From positions 1 to 47,557 of the forward strand of contig CACBYV010000004.1 in NCBI GenBank assembly GCA_902543575.1: a stretch of 47,557 nt of DNA, in the 5' to 3' direction. The notes beneath the pieces are model-generated. The model worked only from the letters and a program-made list of their open reading frames with translations. It was not told where the DNA came from and ran no database searches. This document shows positions 16,517-25,800 of the stretch, piece after piece. Every line of letters starts with the position of its first letter. The stretch's first letter is position 1. Position numbers and translations under genes: made by a program. Source of the DNA: an uncultured Pelagibacteraceae bacterium (GTDB lineage: Bacteria > Pseudomonadota > Alphaproteobacteria > Pelagibacterales > Pelagibacteraceae).

Positions 16517-17457
16517 CGATTTCTAATTTTATTCTCATATTTTTTTCTGATTTTTAATACATCAACTAAATATTGGTCCCTAATATTTGAAAGCATATTA
16601 ATTGATTTACCTTTAGCTTGTTTTTTTGTGCCTGATATAAGTTTATCAGATAATTTATTTGTTAACTTTGGAGCTTTTAATTTTGTCCAAGGTAATTTTA
16701 AGGCTGGACCAAATTGCTTTAACATATGTTTCATTCCTGCATTACCTCCAGCAAGATGAAAGGTTAAAAAGGTGCCCATTATTGAGTATCTAAGACCTGG
16801 TCCATCTTCTATTGCACGATCTAATTCCTGTGTTGTTGCATAATTTTCATTAATAATATGTAGACCCTCTCTCCACAATGCCTCTTGAAGTCTATCCGAT
16901 AAATAACCTGGTAATTCTTTTTTAAGCATGATTGGCCTCATTGAGATTGATTTGTAATATTTGTTTGCATCTAAAAGAAACTTTCTTGTAGTTTTTTTTC
17001 CAGGAACTATTTCAACTGCTGGCAATAAATACGCTGGATTAAATGGATGTCCAATTATGCCTCTTTGAGGATTTTTACACTTAGAAAAAATTTTAGAGGG
17101 CAAAAGTCCTGACGAACTTGAAGAAATAATTACATTTGATTTTACATATTTAGAGATTTTTTGGATTAAATCAGTTTTAACTTTATAATTCTCTAATACA
17201 CTTTCTTGAACAAAATCTACATTTGAAAGAGCCTTTTCCAAAGAATTAAAGAATTTTAAATTTTTAATTAAAATTTTTTTTCCAAAAAGTTTTTTTATAC
17301 TTTTTGAAGTTCTTTTTATTTCTTTTAAAACATAGTTTTTGAGATTTTTGTTTTGATCATATGCATGAACAATTTTGTTGTGAGCTAAATTCCTTATTAT
17401 CCATCCAGTTCCTATGACACCAGTTCCAACTATTCCTACAGTTTTAATTTTTGACAT
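16513..17457 (-). CDS. L-carnitine 3-dehydrogenase (3-hydroxyacyl-CoA dehydrogenase fold)
   Basis: Oxidises L-carnitine to 3-dehydrocarnitine with NAD+. The Rossmann motif GIVGTGVIG (8-16) starts the protein. SSSSGLLPS and GHPFNP (136-141, catalytic His137) follow, then AYLLPAVEIVPG and EDGPGLRYSIMGTFLTFHLAGG, which in my recollection is characteristic of carnitine dehydrogenases and not of acyl-CoA dehydrogenases of this fold. Length 314 matches the non-fused form; many bacteria carry this enzyme fused to a thioesterase, and here the thioesterase is a separate gene at 19269. Its ATG overlaps the BKACE stop (TAATG) and its stop overlaps the GFA start (ATGA). Confidence 0.88.
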   Translation of the reverse strand: MSKIKTVGIVGTGVIGTGWIIRNLAHNKIVHAYDQNKNLKNYVLKEIKRTSKSIKKLFGKKILIKNLKFFNSLEKALSNVDFVQESVLENYKVKTDLIQKISKYVKSNVIISSSSSGLLPSKIFSKCKNPQRGIIGHPFNPAYLLPAVEIVPGKKTTRKFLLDANKYYKSISMRPIMLKKELPGYLSDRLQEALWREGLHIINENYATTQELDRAIEDGPGLRYSIMGTFLTFHLAGGNAGMKHMLKQFGPALKLPWTKLKAPKLTNKLSDKLISGTKKQAKGKSINMLSNIRDQYLVDVLKIRKKYENKIRNR

Positions 17458-18344
17458 TACTTGTGTTTTACAAGCTTTAATTTTTCTCTTGTTTCTGAAG
17501 GTGACATAATCTCTACACCAAGATCTGTGACGATCCTTATAGCTTTCTCAACTAATTGAGGATTTGTTGCCAATTTACCTTTGGATAAATATAAATTATC
17601 CTCTAAACCAACTCTTGGGTTACCTCCCATTACTACAGTTTGAGCAACATATGGCATTTCGTTTTTAGATATTGCAAAACCTGACCATATACCTTCTTTA
17701 GGCATTATATCTTTCATCGCTTGCATAGCTAATGGTGTTGCCGGTGCTCCCCAAGGAATTCCTAAACACATTTGAAAAAGAGGTGGATCACTTAATAATC
17801 CCTCTTTATATAATTGAGCACCAAACCACATATTTCCTAAATCAAAAGCTTCTATTTCAGGTTTAACTTTTATTTCTTGAAGTTTTTTTGCAGCTTTTCT
17901 TAAATCGTTAGGTGTGTTGACTGTGATAACTGAACTATCTCCAAAATTTAAGGTTCCACAATCAAGTGTGCATATTTCTGGAAGAAATTGTTCTGCATTA
18001 GCTATTCTTTCCATTACATTTGCCATGTCTGTCATTGGACCAAAGTCTAAAGGGTTCTTGCCTTGGCCGATATCTAAATCACCACCCATGCCTGTCGTGA
18101 GATTAATAATTACATCAGTTTCAGATGATCTCACTCTGTCAACCACTTCTTTATAAAGCTCGAGTCTTCTACTTGGAGTTCCATCTTCCTCTCTAACATG
18201 GATATGGGCAATTGCAGCACCAGCTTTAGCAGACTCTATTGCTGCTTTTGCAATTTGCTCTGGAGTTTTAGGTAAATCAGGATGTTTACTTGCTGTATCA
18301 CCAGATCCTGTAACTGCACATGAGATGAAGACCTTATTGTTCAT
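17457..18344 (-). CDS. Beta-keto acid cleavage enzyme (BKACE, DUF849), probable 3-dehydrocarnitine:acetyl-CoA enzyme
   Basis: Zinc-dependent enzyme that condenses a beta-keto acid with acetyl-CoA and splits it into acetoacetate and a new acyl-CoA. With dehydrocarnitine the product would be betainyl-CoA. Family marks: ISCAVTGSG at the start, zinc ligands His47 and His49 in IAHIHVRE, NLTTGMGG and Glu248 in RVGLEDN. Length 295. I set the start at the ATG at 18344, since the frame upstream reads as poor hydrophobic sequence and 18344 gives the conserved MNNKVFISCAV N-terminus. Immediate coupling to carnitine dehydrogenase (TAATG) is the best evidence for the substrate; other BKACEs act on 3-keto-5-aminohexanoate. 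Confidence 0.87.
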   Translation of the reverse strand: MNNKVFISCAVTGSGDTASKHPDLPKTPEQIAKAAIESAKAGAAIAHIHVREEDGTPSRRLELYKEVVDRVRSSETDVIINLTTGMGGDLDIGQGKNPLDFGPMTDMANVMERIANAEQFLPEICTLDCGTLNFGDSSVITVNTPNDLRKAAKKLQEIKVKPEIEAFDLGNMWFGAQLYKEGLLSDPPLFQMCLGIPWGAPATPLAMQAMKDIMPKEGIWSGFAISKNEMPYVAQTVVMGGNPRVGLEDNLYLSKGKLATNPQLVEKAIRIVTDLGVEIMSPSETREKLKLVKHK

Positions 18345-18403
18345 TTTTATTTCTAGTAAAATATAATAACATATCATTAACAATTATAAGAAATAAAAAT
18401 TAA
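18345..18403. promoter_or_regulatory. Divergent intergenic region in the carnitine island
   Basis: Fifty-nine AT-rich bases separate the BKACE gene (-) from the CitE-like gene (+). Both operons of the island must be transcribed from here, which would allow joint control by one regulator. No regulator gene is adjacent and no clear operator palindrome is seen. Confidence 0.35.
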
Positions 18404-19264
18404 ATGGACTTAAATAAACTAAGGGTTAGACGTAGCTTTATATTTACACCAGGTCTTCAACCAGAGATGTTTCCAAAAGCCTTGGCTTCAGGAGCTGATA
18501 TGGTTTGTATAGAATTAGAAGATGGAATTGCCATGAAAGATAAAGACGAGGCAAGGAAAAATACTATTGAAGCATTAAAGTCACTAGAAGTAAAAAATGA
18601 TGTCGAACTAGTTGTTAGATTAAATTGTCAAAGAACTAAAAATGGTCTTTTAGACTTAGAAGCTATTGCTTCAAATAAACTAAAGGTTAAAGCTATCATG
18701 TTGCCTAAAGTTAAAACACCTGACGAAATTACATTTATTGATGACATGCTTACTGATTGTGGTTTAGATACTGATCTTCATGTTATAATGGAAACTAATC
18801 AAGCTCTTGAAAGTATTTATGATATTGCGCATTCTAGCGATAGAATAGTTGCTTTATATTTTGGTGGAGAGGATATGGCAGCAGAATTGAGAGTGGAAAA
18901 CAAATTAGAGAATTTAGTTTATGCAAGATCAAAGTTAGTTCATGCTGGCGCAAGTAAAGGAGTGGATGTTATTGATGTTCCTTATTTAAATTTAGAAGAT
19001 ATGGAAGGAATGAAAAAAGAAGCACAGTTTGTTAAAAACTTAGGTTTCACTGGGAAAGGATCTATTCATCCAAAGCAAATAAGTATTTTAAATGAAATTT
19101 TTACTCCAACAGAGGAAGAAATAAGTAAAGCTAAAAGAATTATGGATCAATTTAAAAAAGCAAACACAGGTTTAGTTGTAATAGATGGTAAATTGATAGA
19201 AAGACCTGTTTTAAGAGAGATGCAAAGAAAATTGTTAGTAGCAGATAAAATAAATAAAAGCTAA
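18404..19264 (+). CDS. HpcH/HpaI aldolase / citrate lyase beta-subunit-like (CitE-like) CoA lyase
   Basis: A TIM-barrel lyase of the CitE/malyl-CoA lyase family, which makes or breaks C-C bonds in beta-hydroxyacyl-CoA or citryl-type thioesters with Mg2+. Family signatures: RRSFIFTPGLQPEMFPKAL (start), ELEDGIAMKDKDEAR, VVRLN, the metal-binding Glu in HVIMETNQAL, YFGGEDMAAEL and GFTGKGSIHPKQI. At 286 residues it is the short stand-alone form; no CitD or CitF partner is near. It is first in a plus-strand operon with the thioesterase (4-base gap) and GMC enzyme, divergent from BKACE and carnitine dehydrogenase. The known carnitine route has no step needing it, so its substrate is open. Confidence 0.85.
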   Translation: MDLNKLRVRRSFIFTPGLQPEMFPKALASGADMVCIELEDGIAMKDKDEARKNTIEALKSLEVKNDVELVVRLNCQRTKNGLLDLEAIASNKLKVKAIMLPKVKTPDEITFIDDMLTDCGLDTDLHVIMETNQALESIYDIAHSSDRIVALYFGGEDMAAELRVENKLENLVYARSKLVHAGASKGVDVIDVPYLNLEDMEGMKKEAQFVKNLGFTGKGSIHPKQISILNEIFTPTEEEISKAKRIMDQFKKANTGLVVIDGKLIERPVLREMQRKLLVADKINKS

Positions 19265-19268
19265 TAAA

Positions 19269-19736
19269 ATGGCATTTCATTTAGCTTCGAGAAAAATAAT
19301 AAAAGATTGGACAGATTATAATGAGCATATGAACATGGCTTATTATGTTTTAATTTTTGATGAAGCATGGGAAACCATGCTTAATAAATTTGACATGGGC
19401 GGAGCTAAAGCACAAATAAATAAAAGAAGTACAATGGTGGTTGAAACAAGAACAACTTACGACAATGAAGTTAAAGAAAATGAAGAAGTTGATGTTTATT
19501 GCACTTTCTTTGATTATGATAAGAAAAGATTACATTTAAAATGTGAGATGATCGAAAAAAAAACAGGAAAACTTGCTGCAACTACAGAAAGTATATCTCT
19601 TTATATTGATCTTGAAAAAAGAAAAGTTACAGAATTTGAAGAAGATAAAATAAAAATTATGGATGATTTTATTAACGAAAATAAAAATAGTTTTAAATCA
19701 GATAAATTAGTACTTGCAGATAAACTTAAAAAGTAA
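19269..19736 (+). CDS. Hotdog-fold thioesterase, probable betainyl-CoA thioesterase
   Basis: A 155-residue 4HBT-type hotdog protein. The active-site region DYNEHMNMAYYVLIFDEA (residues 16-33) carries the Asp-x-Asn-x-x-His-Met pattern, and YDNEVKENEEVDVYC is the second strand pair. It would hydrolyse an acyl-CoA. In bacteria that degrade carnitine, a domain of this kind is fused to or next to carnitine dehydrogenase and releases glycine betaine from betainyl-CoA; here the dehydrogenase is separate (16513-17457), so this gene is the natural candidate. It lies between the CitE-like lyase and the GMC enzyme; its stop codon is directly followed by the next ATG. Confidence 0.82.
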   Translation: MAFHLASRKIIKDWTDYNEHMNMAYYVLIFDEAWETMLNKFDMGGAKAQINKRSTMVVETRTTYDNEVKENEEVDVYCTFFDYDKKRLHLKCEMIEKKTGKLAATTESISLYIDLEKRKVTEFEEDKIKIMDDFINENKNSFKSDKLVLADKLKK

Positions 19737-21317
19737 ATGAATTTTGACTACATAATTATTGGAGCTGGTACAGCAGGATGTGTTCTTGCAAATAGGTTAA
19801 GTGAAAATGGGAAATTCAATGTTGCCTTGTTTGAGGCAGGTGGATCGAGTGATATTTGGAAAGTTAATATGCCTTTGGCAATTCTATATGCAATGCACGA
19901 TCCCAAATATAATTATAAATATTATTCAGAACCAGAACCTAATTTAAATAACAGAAGATTATTTTGTCCTAGAGGTAAAATGGTAGGTGGTTGTTCTGCA
20001 CATAACGGAATGGTTTATGTTCGAGGAAACAAAAACGACTATGAGAGATGGGCCTCATTTGGCTTGAAATCATGGTCTTATGAAAATGTTTTACCGTTTT
20101 TTAAAAAAATTGAGACATGGTCTGAAGGAGAGAATGAATTTAGAGGTGGAAAAGGAATTTTACCAGTAAATCAATCCAAAAACCAAAATCCATTGTTTAG
20201 CGCTTTTATTAACGCTTCTGTTGAAGCAGGGTATAAAAAAAATAATGACATGAACGGAGAAGATCAAGAAGGATTTGGAATGTATGATATTACAATTCAT
20301 AAAGGTCAAAGGGCTAGCGCTTCTAAATATTATCTAGAGCCTGCAAAAAAAAGAAAAAATTTAAAAGTTTTTACCAATTCTTTTGCTGAAAGGATTATTT
20401 TTGAAGGAAAAAAAGCAGTTGGAATAGAGGTAAATATTAAAAATAAAGTTACAAAAGTTTATGCAAACAAAGAAATTGTTTTGAGTGGCGGTTCAATCAA
20501 CTCACCACAACTATTAATGTTATCAGGTGTAGGACCTGAAAAAGATTTAAAAGATAAAGGAATTAATGTTGTACACTCTTTAGAGGGAGTGGGTCAAAAT
20601 TTACAAGATCATTTAGAAACCTACATTCAGCAAGAATGTAAGACTAAAGATACACTTTATTCTTATGTTAATAAAATAAATATGCTTAAAATTGGTATTC
20701 AATGGTTTCTTTCAAAAAGTGGTCCATGTTCTACTTCATTTTTAGAAGCAGGTGGTTTCTGCAAATCTTCAGATGACAAAAGCTATCCAAATATTCAATT
20801 TCATTTTTTTCCGGCATTTGTAATCGATCATGGATTAGTTGATCCTGACAGACATGGTTATCAATTACACGCAAGTTTGAATCAACCTAAAAGTAGAGGA
20901 CATATTAAATTAAATAGCTCAAATCCATACGATTACCCAAAAATTCAATTTAATTATTTAAAAGATGAATACGATTTAAAAGAAACAATTAAGTGTGTTC
21001 GTGTAGCCAGGAAAATTTTAAGTCAAGATTCAATGAAACCATACGCTGGAAAGGAAATAGGACCTGGTGAAAGTGCAGCTGATGATGAACAAATTACCGA
21101 GTATATTAGATCAAAAGCCGAAACAGCTTATCATCCATCCTGTACATTAAAAATGGGTGTGGACAAAATGGCGGTAGTTGACGAAAAATTGAAAGTTCAT
21201 GGTTTGGAAAATTTAAGAGTTGCAGATGCTTCTGTTATGCCAGAGATTACAAGTGGTAATTTAAATGCACCAACTTTAATGATAGGAGAAAGAGCAGCTG
21301 ATTTTATCCTTAATTAG
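19737..21317 (+). CDS. GMC-family FAD oxidoreductase, choline dehydrogenase-like
   Basis: A flavoprotein of 526 residues that oxidises an alcohol to an aldehyde, in choline dehydrogenase (BetA) choline to betaine aldehyde. The FAD dinucleotide motif is GAGTAG (9-14), and GMC signature 1 is RGKMVGGCSAHNGMVYVRG (79-97). The second signature, SGGSINSPQLLMLSGVG, begins at 250. The catalytic pair is His466 (AYHPSCTLKMG) and Asn510 (SGNLNAPT). No BetB neighbour follows, but an aldehyde dehydrogenase is at the window start. The start abuts the thioesterase stop. Other alcohols are possible; this family is broad, so I give no gene symbol. Confidence 0.88.
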   Translation: MNFDYIIIGAGTAGCVLANRLSENGKFNVALFEAGGSSDIWKVNMPLAILYAMHDPKYNYKYYSEPEPNLNNRRLFCPRGKMVGGCSAHNGMVYVRGNKNDYERWASFGLKSWSYENVLPFFKKIETWSEGENEFRGGKGILPVNQSKNQNPLFSAFINASVEAGYKKNNDMNGEDQEGFGMYDITIHKGQRASASKYYLEPAKKRKNLKVFTNSFAERIIFEGKKAVGIEVNIKNKVTKVYANKEIVLSGGSINSPQLLMLSGVGPEKDLKDKGINVVHSLEGVGQNLQDHLETYIQQECKTKDTLYSYVNKINMLKIGIQWFLSKSGPCSTSFLEAGGFCKSSDDKSYPNIQFHFFPAFVIDHGLVDPDRHGYQLHASLNQPKSRGHIKLNSSNPYDYPKIQFNYLKDEYDLKETIKCVRVARKILSQDSMKPYAGKEIGPGESAADDEQITEYIRSKAETAYHPSCTLKMGVDKMAVVDEKLKVHGLENLRVADASVMPEITSGNLNAPTLMIGERAADFILN

Positions 21318-21786
21318 TCTCAAGATATTTTTTATATCTATCTAAACTTTCTTTAGGCCAAGCAATTTTAGGATCATACATTTCATCATAGCAAATATCT
21401 TTGTTTACAATATTTATCCATGGATCTTTACTTTTAACAAATATGTGTGCTTGAGGTGGAAAAAGCTCTGGATTAGATAAAGTATTTGTTCTGATACTTA
21501 TCCTTTTAACAGCGAATTCATAGTCAGAATAAATGTAAACGCCACACTTTTTGCAAAAGTAAACCTTGCAACTTTTTCCACTGCCTGCAATTAACTTTTT
21601 TTCTAAAAGTTCACCTTTGATATCTAATGAATTTTCAAAAATACTTGTATTAACAACAAAAGATGATCCGGTTATTTTCTTACAATCTTTACAATGACAA
21701 GCATGTGTAAATAAAGGCTTAGATTTAATAGTATATTCAATTTCTCCACAAATACAGCTACCAGAAATTGGTTTAAAATCTTCCAT
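21310..21786 (-). CDS. GFA/CENP-V-fold zinc protein, copy 2
   Basis: A 158-residue GFA-superfamily protein with the same cysteine plan as copy 1 at 16106: GSCICG near the start, CHCKDCKK in the middle and YFCKKCG after it. SGKSCKVYFCKKCGVYIYS is the typical core. It differs from copy 1 in having a longer C-terminus rich in aromatic residues (KDPWINIVNKDICYDEMYDP), which resembles GFA proteins annotated as aldehyde-activating. Its 3' end overlaps the end of the convergent GMC oxidoreductase gene by eight bases. Function is unknown; a role with formaldehyde or glutathione adducts is only family-based. Confidence 0.86.
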   Translation of the reverse strand: MEDFKPISGSCICGEIEYTIKSKPLFTHACHCKDCKKITGSSFVVNTSIFENSLDIKGELLEKKLIAGSGKSCKVYFCKKCGVYIYSDYEFAVKRISIRTNTLSNPELFPPQAHIFVKSKDPWINIVNKDICYDEMYDPKIAWPKESLDRYKKYLETN

Positions 21787-21848
21787 AAATACTTTTTAGA
21801 GTATCTTATTAATTATGAAGGTTAAAGTTTTTTTGATATAGGTGCGAT

Positions 21849-22796
21849 ATGCAAACAAACGATAATACGAAGGGTATTTTTTTTATTATGACTGGAATGG
21901 CATTTTTTTCCATTCAAGATTCGTTAATAAAATTTATTTTTGAAGATATTGCATTATTTGAGTTATATTTGGGAAGAACTTTAATACAAGCGACTATTCT
22001 CATATCCTTTTTTTTAATAACAAAAAAAAAAATTTCTCTTAAAACACATTATCCCTTTTTAACTTTAGTTAGAGTAGTTTGTTTCTTTTTTGGATTTGCT
22101 TTTTTTTATATTTCTTTAACCTTTATGTCTTTGGCGATGGTTAGTGCTTTGTTTTTCTCATGTCCTTTCTTTATGTCTATGTTTGCTAAATTTTTTTTAA
22201 AAGAACAAATTGGAATTAGAAGATGGAGTGCAATTGTTGTAGGTTTTATAGGAGTATTAATTGTACTTAATCCAACACTTGAAGAATTCAACTTTTTCAA
22301 ATTAGCGCCTGTTGGATGTGCACTTTGTTATGCGTGCTCTATGACAATTACAAAATATACCTCTGATAAAGATAATATTTATACTCAAATGACCTTGCTT
22401 TATATTTTTGCTGTCGCTGTAAGTTTAATTATTTATCTTGTTACTGGAGACGGGAAATTTAATAATTTTTCTGATCCTACTTTACAATTTATTGTTAGAG
22501 AGTGGTTTACTAATCCTTCAGCTTCTTGGCCATATGTTTTAGTTATGGGAATTGTTGCTTCAATATCATTTTTTTGTGTTTTCTCTGCTTATAGTATTGC
22601 GTCACCATCCATTATTTCATTATTTGAATATTCTTATATAATTTTTGCTATGATCGCTGGATATATTCTTTTCGAAACTATTCCAACTACTCGGACGTTT
22701 GCCGGGGCGGCAATAATAATTGCTGCTGGTGTTTATATATATTTTAGAGAAAAAGTAAAAAATCAGATGATAGCAACTGATACACCGAATAGGTAA
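21849..22796 (+). CDS. DMT-superfamily (EamA) permease
   Basis: An inner-membrane permease of 315 residues with about ten hydrophobic helices in two EamA repeats. It is closely similar to the gene at 8773-9705 (both have IG-I-RRWSAI/VIVGFIGV at the end of repeat one). The C-terminus ends in a basic hydrophilic tail. The substrate is unknown. It follows the carnitine island and is separated by 6 bases from the large protease gene, with which it may be co-transcribed. An exporter of an overflow amine or amino acid is one possibility, from position only. Confidence 0.87.
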   Translation: MQTNDNTKGIFFIMTGMAFFSIQDSLIKFIFEDIALFELYLGRTLIQATILISFFLITKKKISLKTHYPFLTLVRVVCFFFGFAFFYISLTFMSLAMVSALFFSCPFFMSMFAKFFLKEQIGIRRWSAIVVGFIGVLIVLNPTLEEFNFFKLAPVGCALCYACSMTITKYTSDKDNIYTQMTLLYIFAVAVSLIIYLVTGDGKFNNFSDPTLQFIVREWFTNPSASWPYVLVMGIVASISFFCVFSAYSIASPSIISLFEYSYIIFAMIAGYILFETIPTTRTFAGAAIIIAAGVYIYFREKVKNQMIATDTPNR

Positions 22797-22802
22797 TATT
22801 TT

Positions 22803-25800
22803 ATGAGAAATAAAATTATTTTTATATCGTTAATATTTTATTTTTTAAGTTTGAGTAGTGCTTTTTCAGTAAATTTCAAAAACTATTTAGAATTAAGTGC
22901 ATGTGTTGATGAATATAATAGTTTTACAGGTTACAAGAATAAACTCAATGAATGTTTCAAAAATCAGGGAATAGAAGTAAATAAAGACTCATTTAAAATA
23001 ATCGAAAAAAAATCAGGTATTATAGATGATATAATTGAGTTAGAACTACCCAACCAAGAAGTTGTAGCTGAAAAAAAAAGTTTTTTAGAAAAATTAAAAA
23101 ATTTTGAAAAAAACTTAAATGAGACTTTAAATCCTGATTTAGAAAAAATAGCTCAAGAAGAGAATATATTTAATAAACCATCTGTATTTTCTGAAAATTA
23201 TAACAAAGCTCAAAATTTTAATATAGATGGAAAAGATTTTGGTAAATTGAACAGACACATCAAAAACAATCCAAGAGATATTTACGCACTAACGGAAGAT
23301 ATTAACTTTTTAACATTTGAAAAAGGTTATTTATCAGAATTTAAACGACAAGAATTACTTTTAAATGTTTATAATTCCTTTGATCCACTCTTGTTTAGTA
23401 GTTTAGCGCCAAAAAATGTTTTTAATCGTACCACCAGTGGCTCTCAGTTAGGAGTTTTAGCTGTAATAGGTGGTATTGCTGCAGCTGGTGGAGGTGGTGG
23501 TGGTGGTGGAAGCTCTTCTCCTGCTACTTTATCATTTTCAGTTTCTGCAAGTAGTTTGGGTGAATGTGACTCATCAGGAATAACTATAACAGGGTCTTTA
23601 ACAAAGGCTCACTCTTCAAACATTACAATCACCTATAGCACGTCAGGAACTGCTACTAATGGTACAGATTTCAATCTTTCTTCAACAACATCTACTATAG
23701 TTGCTGGCGCTACATCTGGATCTATAACTTTAACACCAGTAAACGATACTACTAATGAGACATCAGAAACAGTCATAGTATCAGCAAGTACCTCAGGGAT
23801 CACAACCACAGGAAATACATCAACAACAATCACAATACATGACTACGTGCTTAAATGTAATTCAACAGCGTACAGCGAGGGTAGTACTAGTAGCCAAAAT
23901 ACAATTAAAAATGCATCGACATGGACAGCAAGTGAGGCTGGTGGTGCAACGCACGCTTATGAACAAATGGGTATACACAAAGTTCATTCTTTTTCATCTG
24001 GATCTACAAGTCTAACAGGTGTTGGACAAACAATACATGTTGCAGATTTTCATTGTGACGACACTCATGATATTTATAATAATAAGACTATAACTAATCT
24101 TGATGATGGAGATCCTGGAGAAAGCACTTTTGGAGCTGCAACTGCGAGTAATAACCATTGCCAAGGTGTTGCAATGTTTGCAGCTGGGGATAGTAATGCA
24201 AGAACTGGTGTGGCGCCAGATGCTGATTTAGTTTTATCTAGTATTCCAGATATACAAGGTAGTAATGAAGGTGATGACTATGCTGCTGATTTAGATGCTG
24301 CTAGAGCCGCAGGGGCAATAGCTTCTAATCAAAGCTGGGGTTATTCTGATTCAGGAGGTAGTTATAATATATCGGAGTTAAAAACTGCTATAACTAACAA
24401 TGGTTGGACAGCTGCTGAAGGTTTAGCAAATCTCATGCATGGAAGTACATCTGGTCAAGATTTGACTGATGCAAATACTTACGTAACTGCTTTAAATAAT
24501 TTTGAGGATAGTGGTGTTGTAGTTTGGGCCGCAGCAAATACAACCACAGAATCTGATGCAAATGCATTGGGTGGTTTACCTGAGATATTTTCAGATCTTG
24601 GAGAAGCTTGGCTTGTAGCAAATGTTGTTCAATATACTGGTGATGATGATTTGTCTGATGCTACAAGTTCAGAGTTTACTCTTAGAGGAAATCCATGCGG
24701 CTCTACAGCTGCATATTGTTTATCAGTAGATGGTTGGGATGTTTATGCCGCAACTTATGTTAACAGTGGTACAAGTATTTATAATACCTCAAGAATTTCT
24801 TATGGATCATCTTGGTCCGCACCAATGGTTTCGGGTGGAGTTGCTTTAATGGCGCAAGCTTTTCCAAATCATACTCCTGAACAATTAGTAGACAGAATTT
24901 TAGCATCTGCAAATAATATATGGTTTACACCGACAGGCGAAACTACGTTTACAACACATGGTGCATCAATTAAACATGGTTATCACTCAACTTGGGGTCA
25001 CGGCGTACCTGATTTTTATGCAGCTATGTCTCCAATTACAACTAGTAAAAATCCATTATCATTTGGTGGGGGTGGAAGTGGAGGCGGTGGTGGTGGCTCA
25101 TCAGGAGGACAAATACCATTTTCTAAATTGAATAAATATCCTGTTCAACAAACATCTTTATCATTATCTTCTTCATTGGGTAATTCAATATCTAATGGCT
25201 TAGAAAATAAATTCACATATGCTTATGATGCGCTTAATGGTGGATTTAAATTGTATTTAAAAGATTTTATAGATGATCAAAATTCCGGAAGTCAAAAAAT
25301 TAACATTACTTTAGAAAGTGAAATTAAAAAATTAAATAATTTTACAACTAATATCAATAATAGTTTTGAAAATTTCAAGGGTGAATTTTTTAATTTAAAA
25401 AATCAATTTGATTATGGATCAAGTATTACTTTAGATAATCCCAGTGTAGCAATACAAAATAGTTTACCAAAAAATAATTATTACATGAATCCTTTTTTGA
25501 CAGAGAATAATGGATTGGGACTTAATCAAAAAATGTATTTGAAGGGAAATGATCTATTTATAAGTTATAACAACTCTAAAATTAATCCTCTAACAAATAT
25601 AAATCATGATGCTGTTTTACCTTTAGAAACTTTAGCTCTATCTCTAGATTTAAACAATAAATTATTCGAGAAATTATCTTTAACAACTGGTTTAATGAAG
25701 GAAAATGATAGTTTTCTTCTCTCAAAATCTAGTGGAGCATTTGAATTTGAAAATGAAAATATAACTAATTTTTATGCATTAAATTTAAGAAAAAATTTTT

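Noticed and set aside
23482..25100. Glycine-codon repeats in the protease gene as a tandem repeat or CRISPR-like element
   Set aside because: They are simple in-frame poly-glycine linkers inside one gene, with no spaced repeat units.
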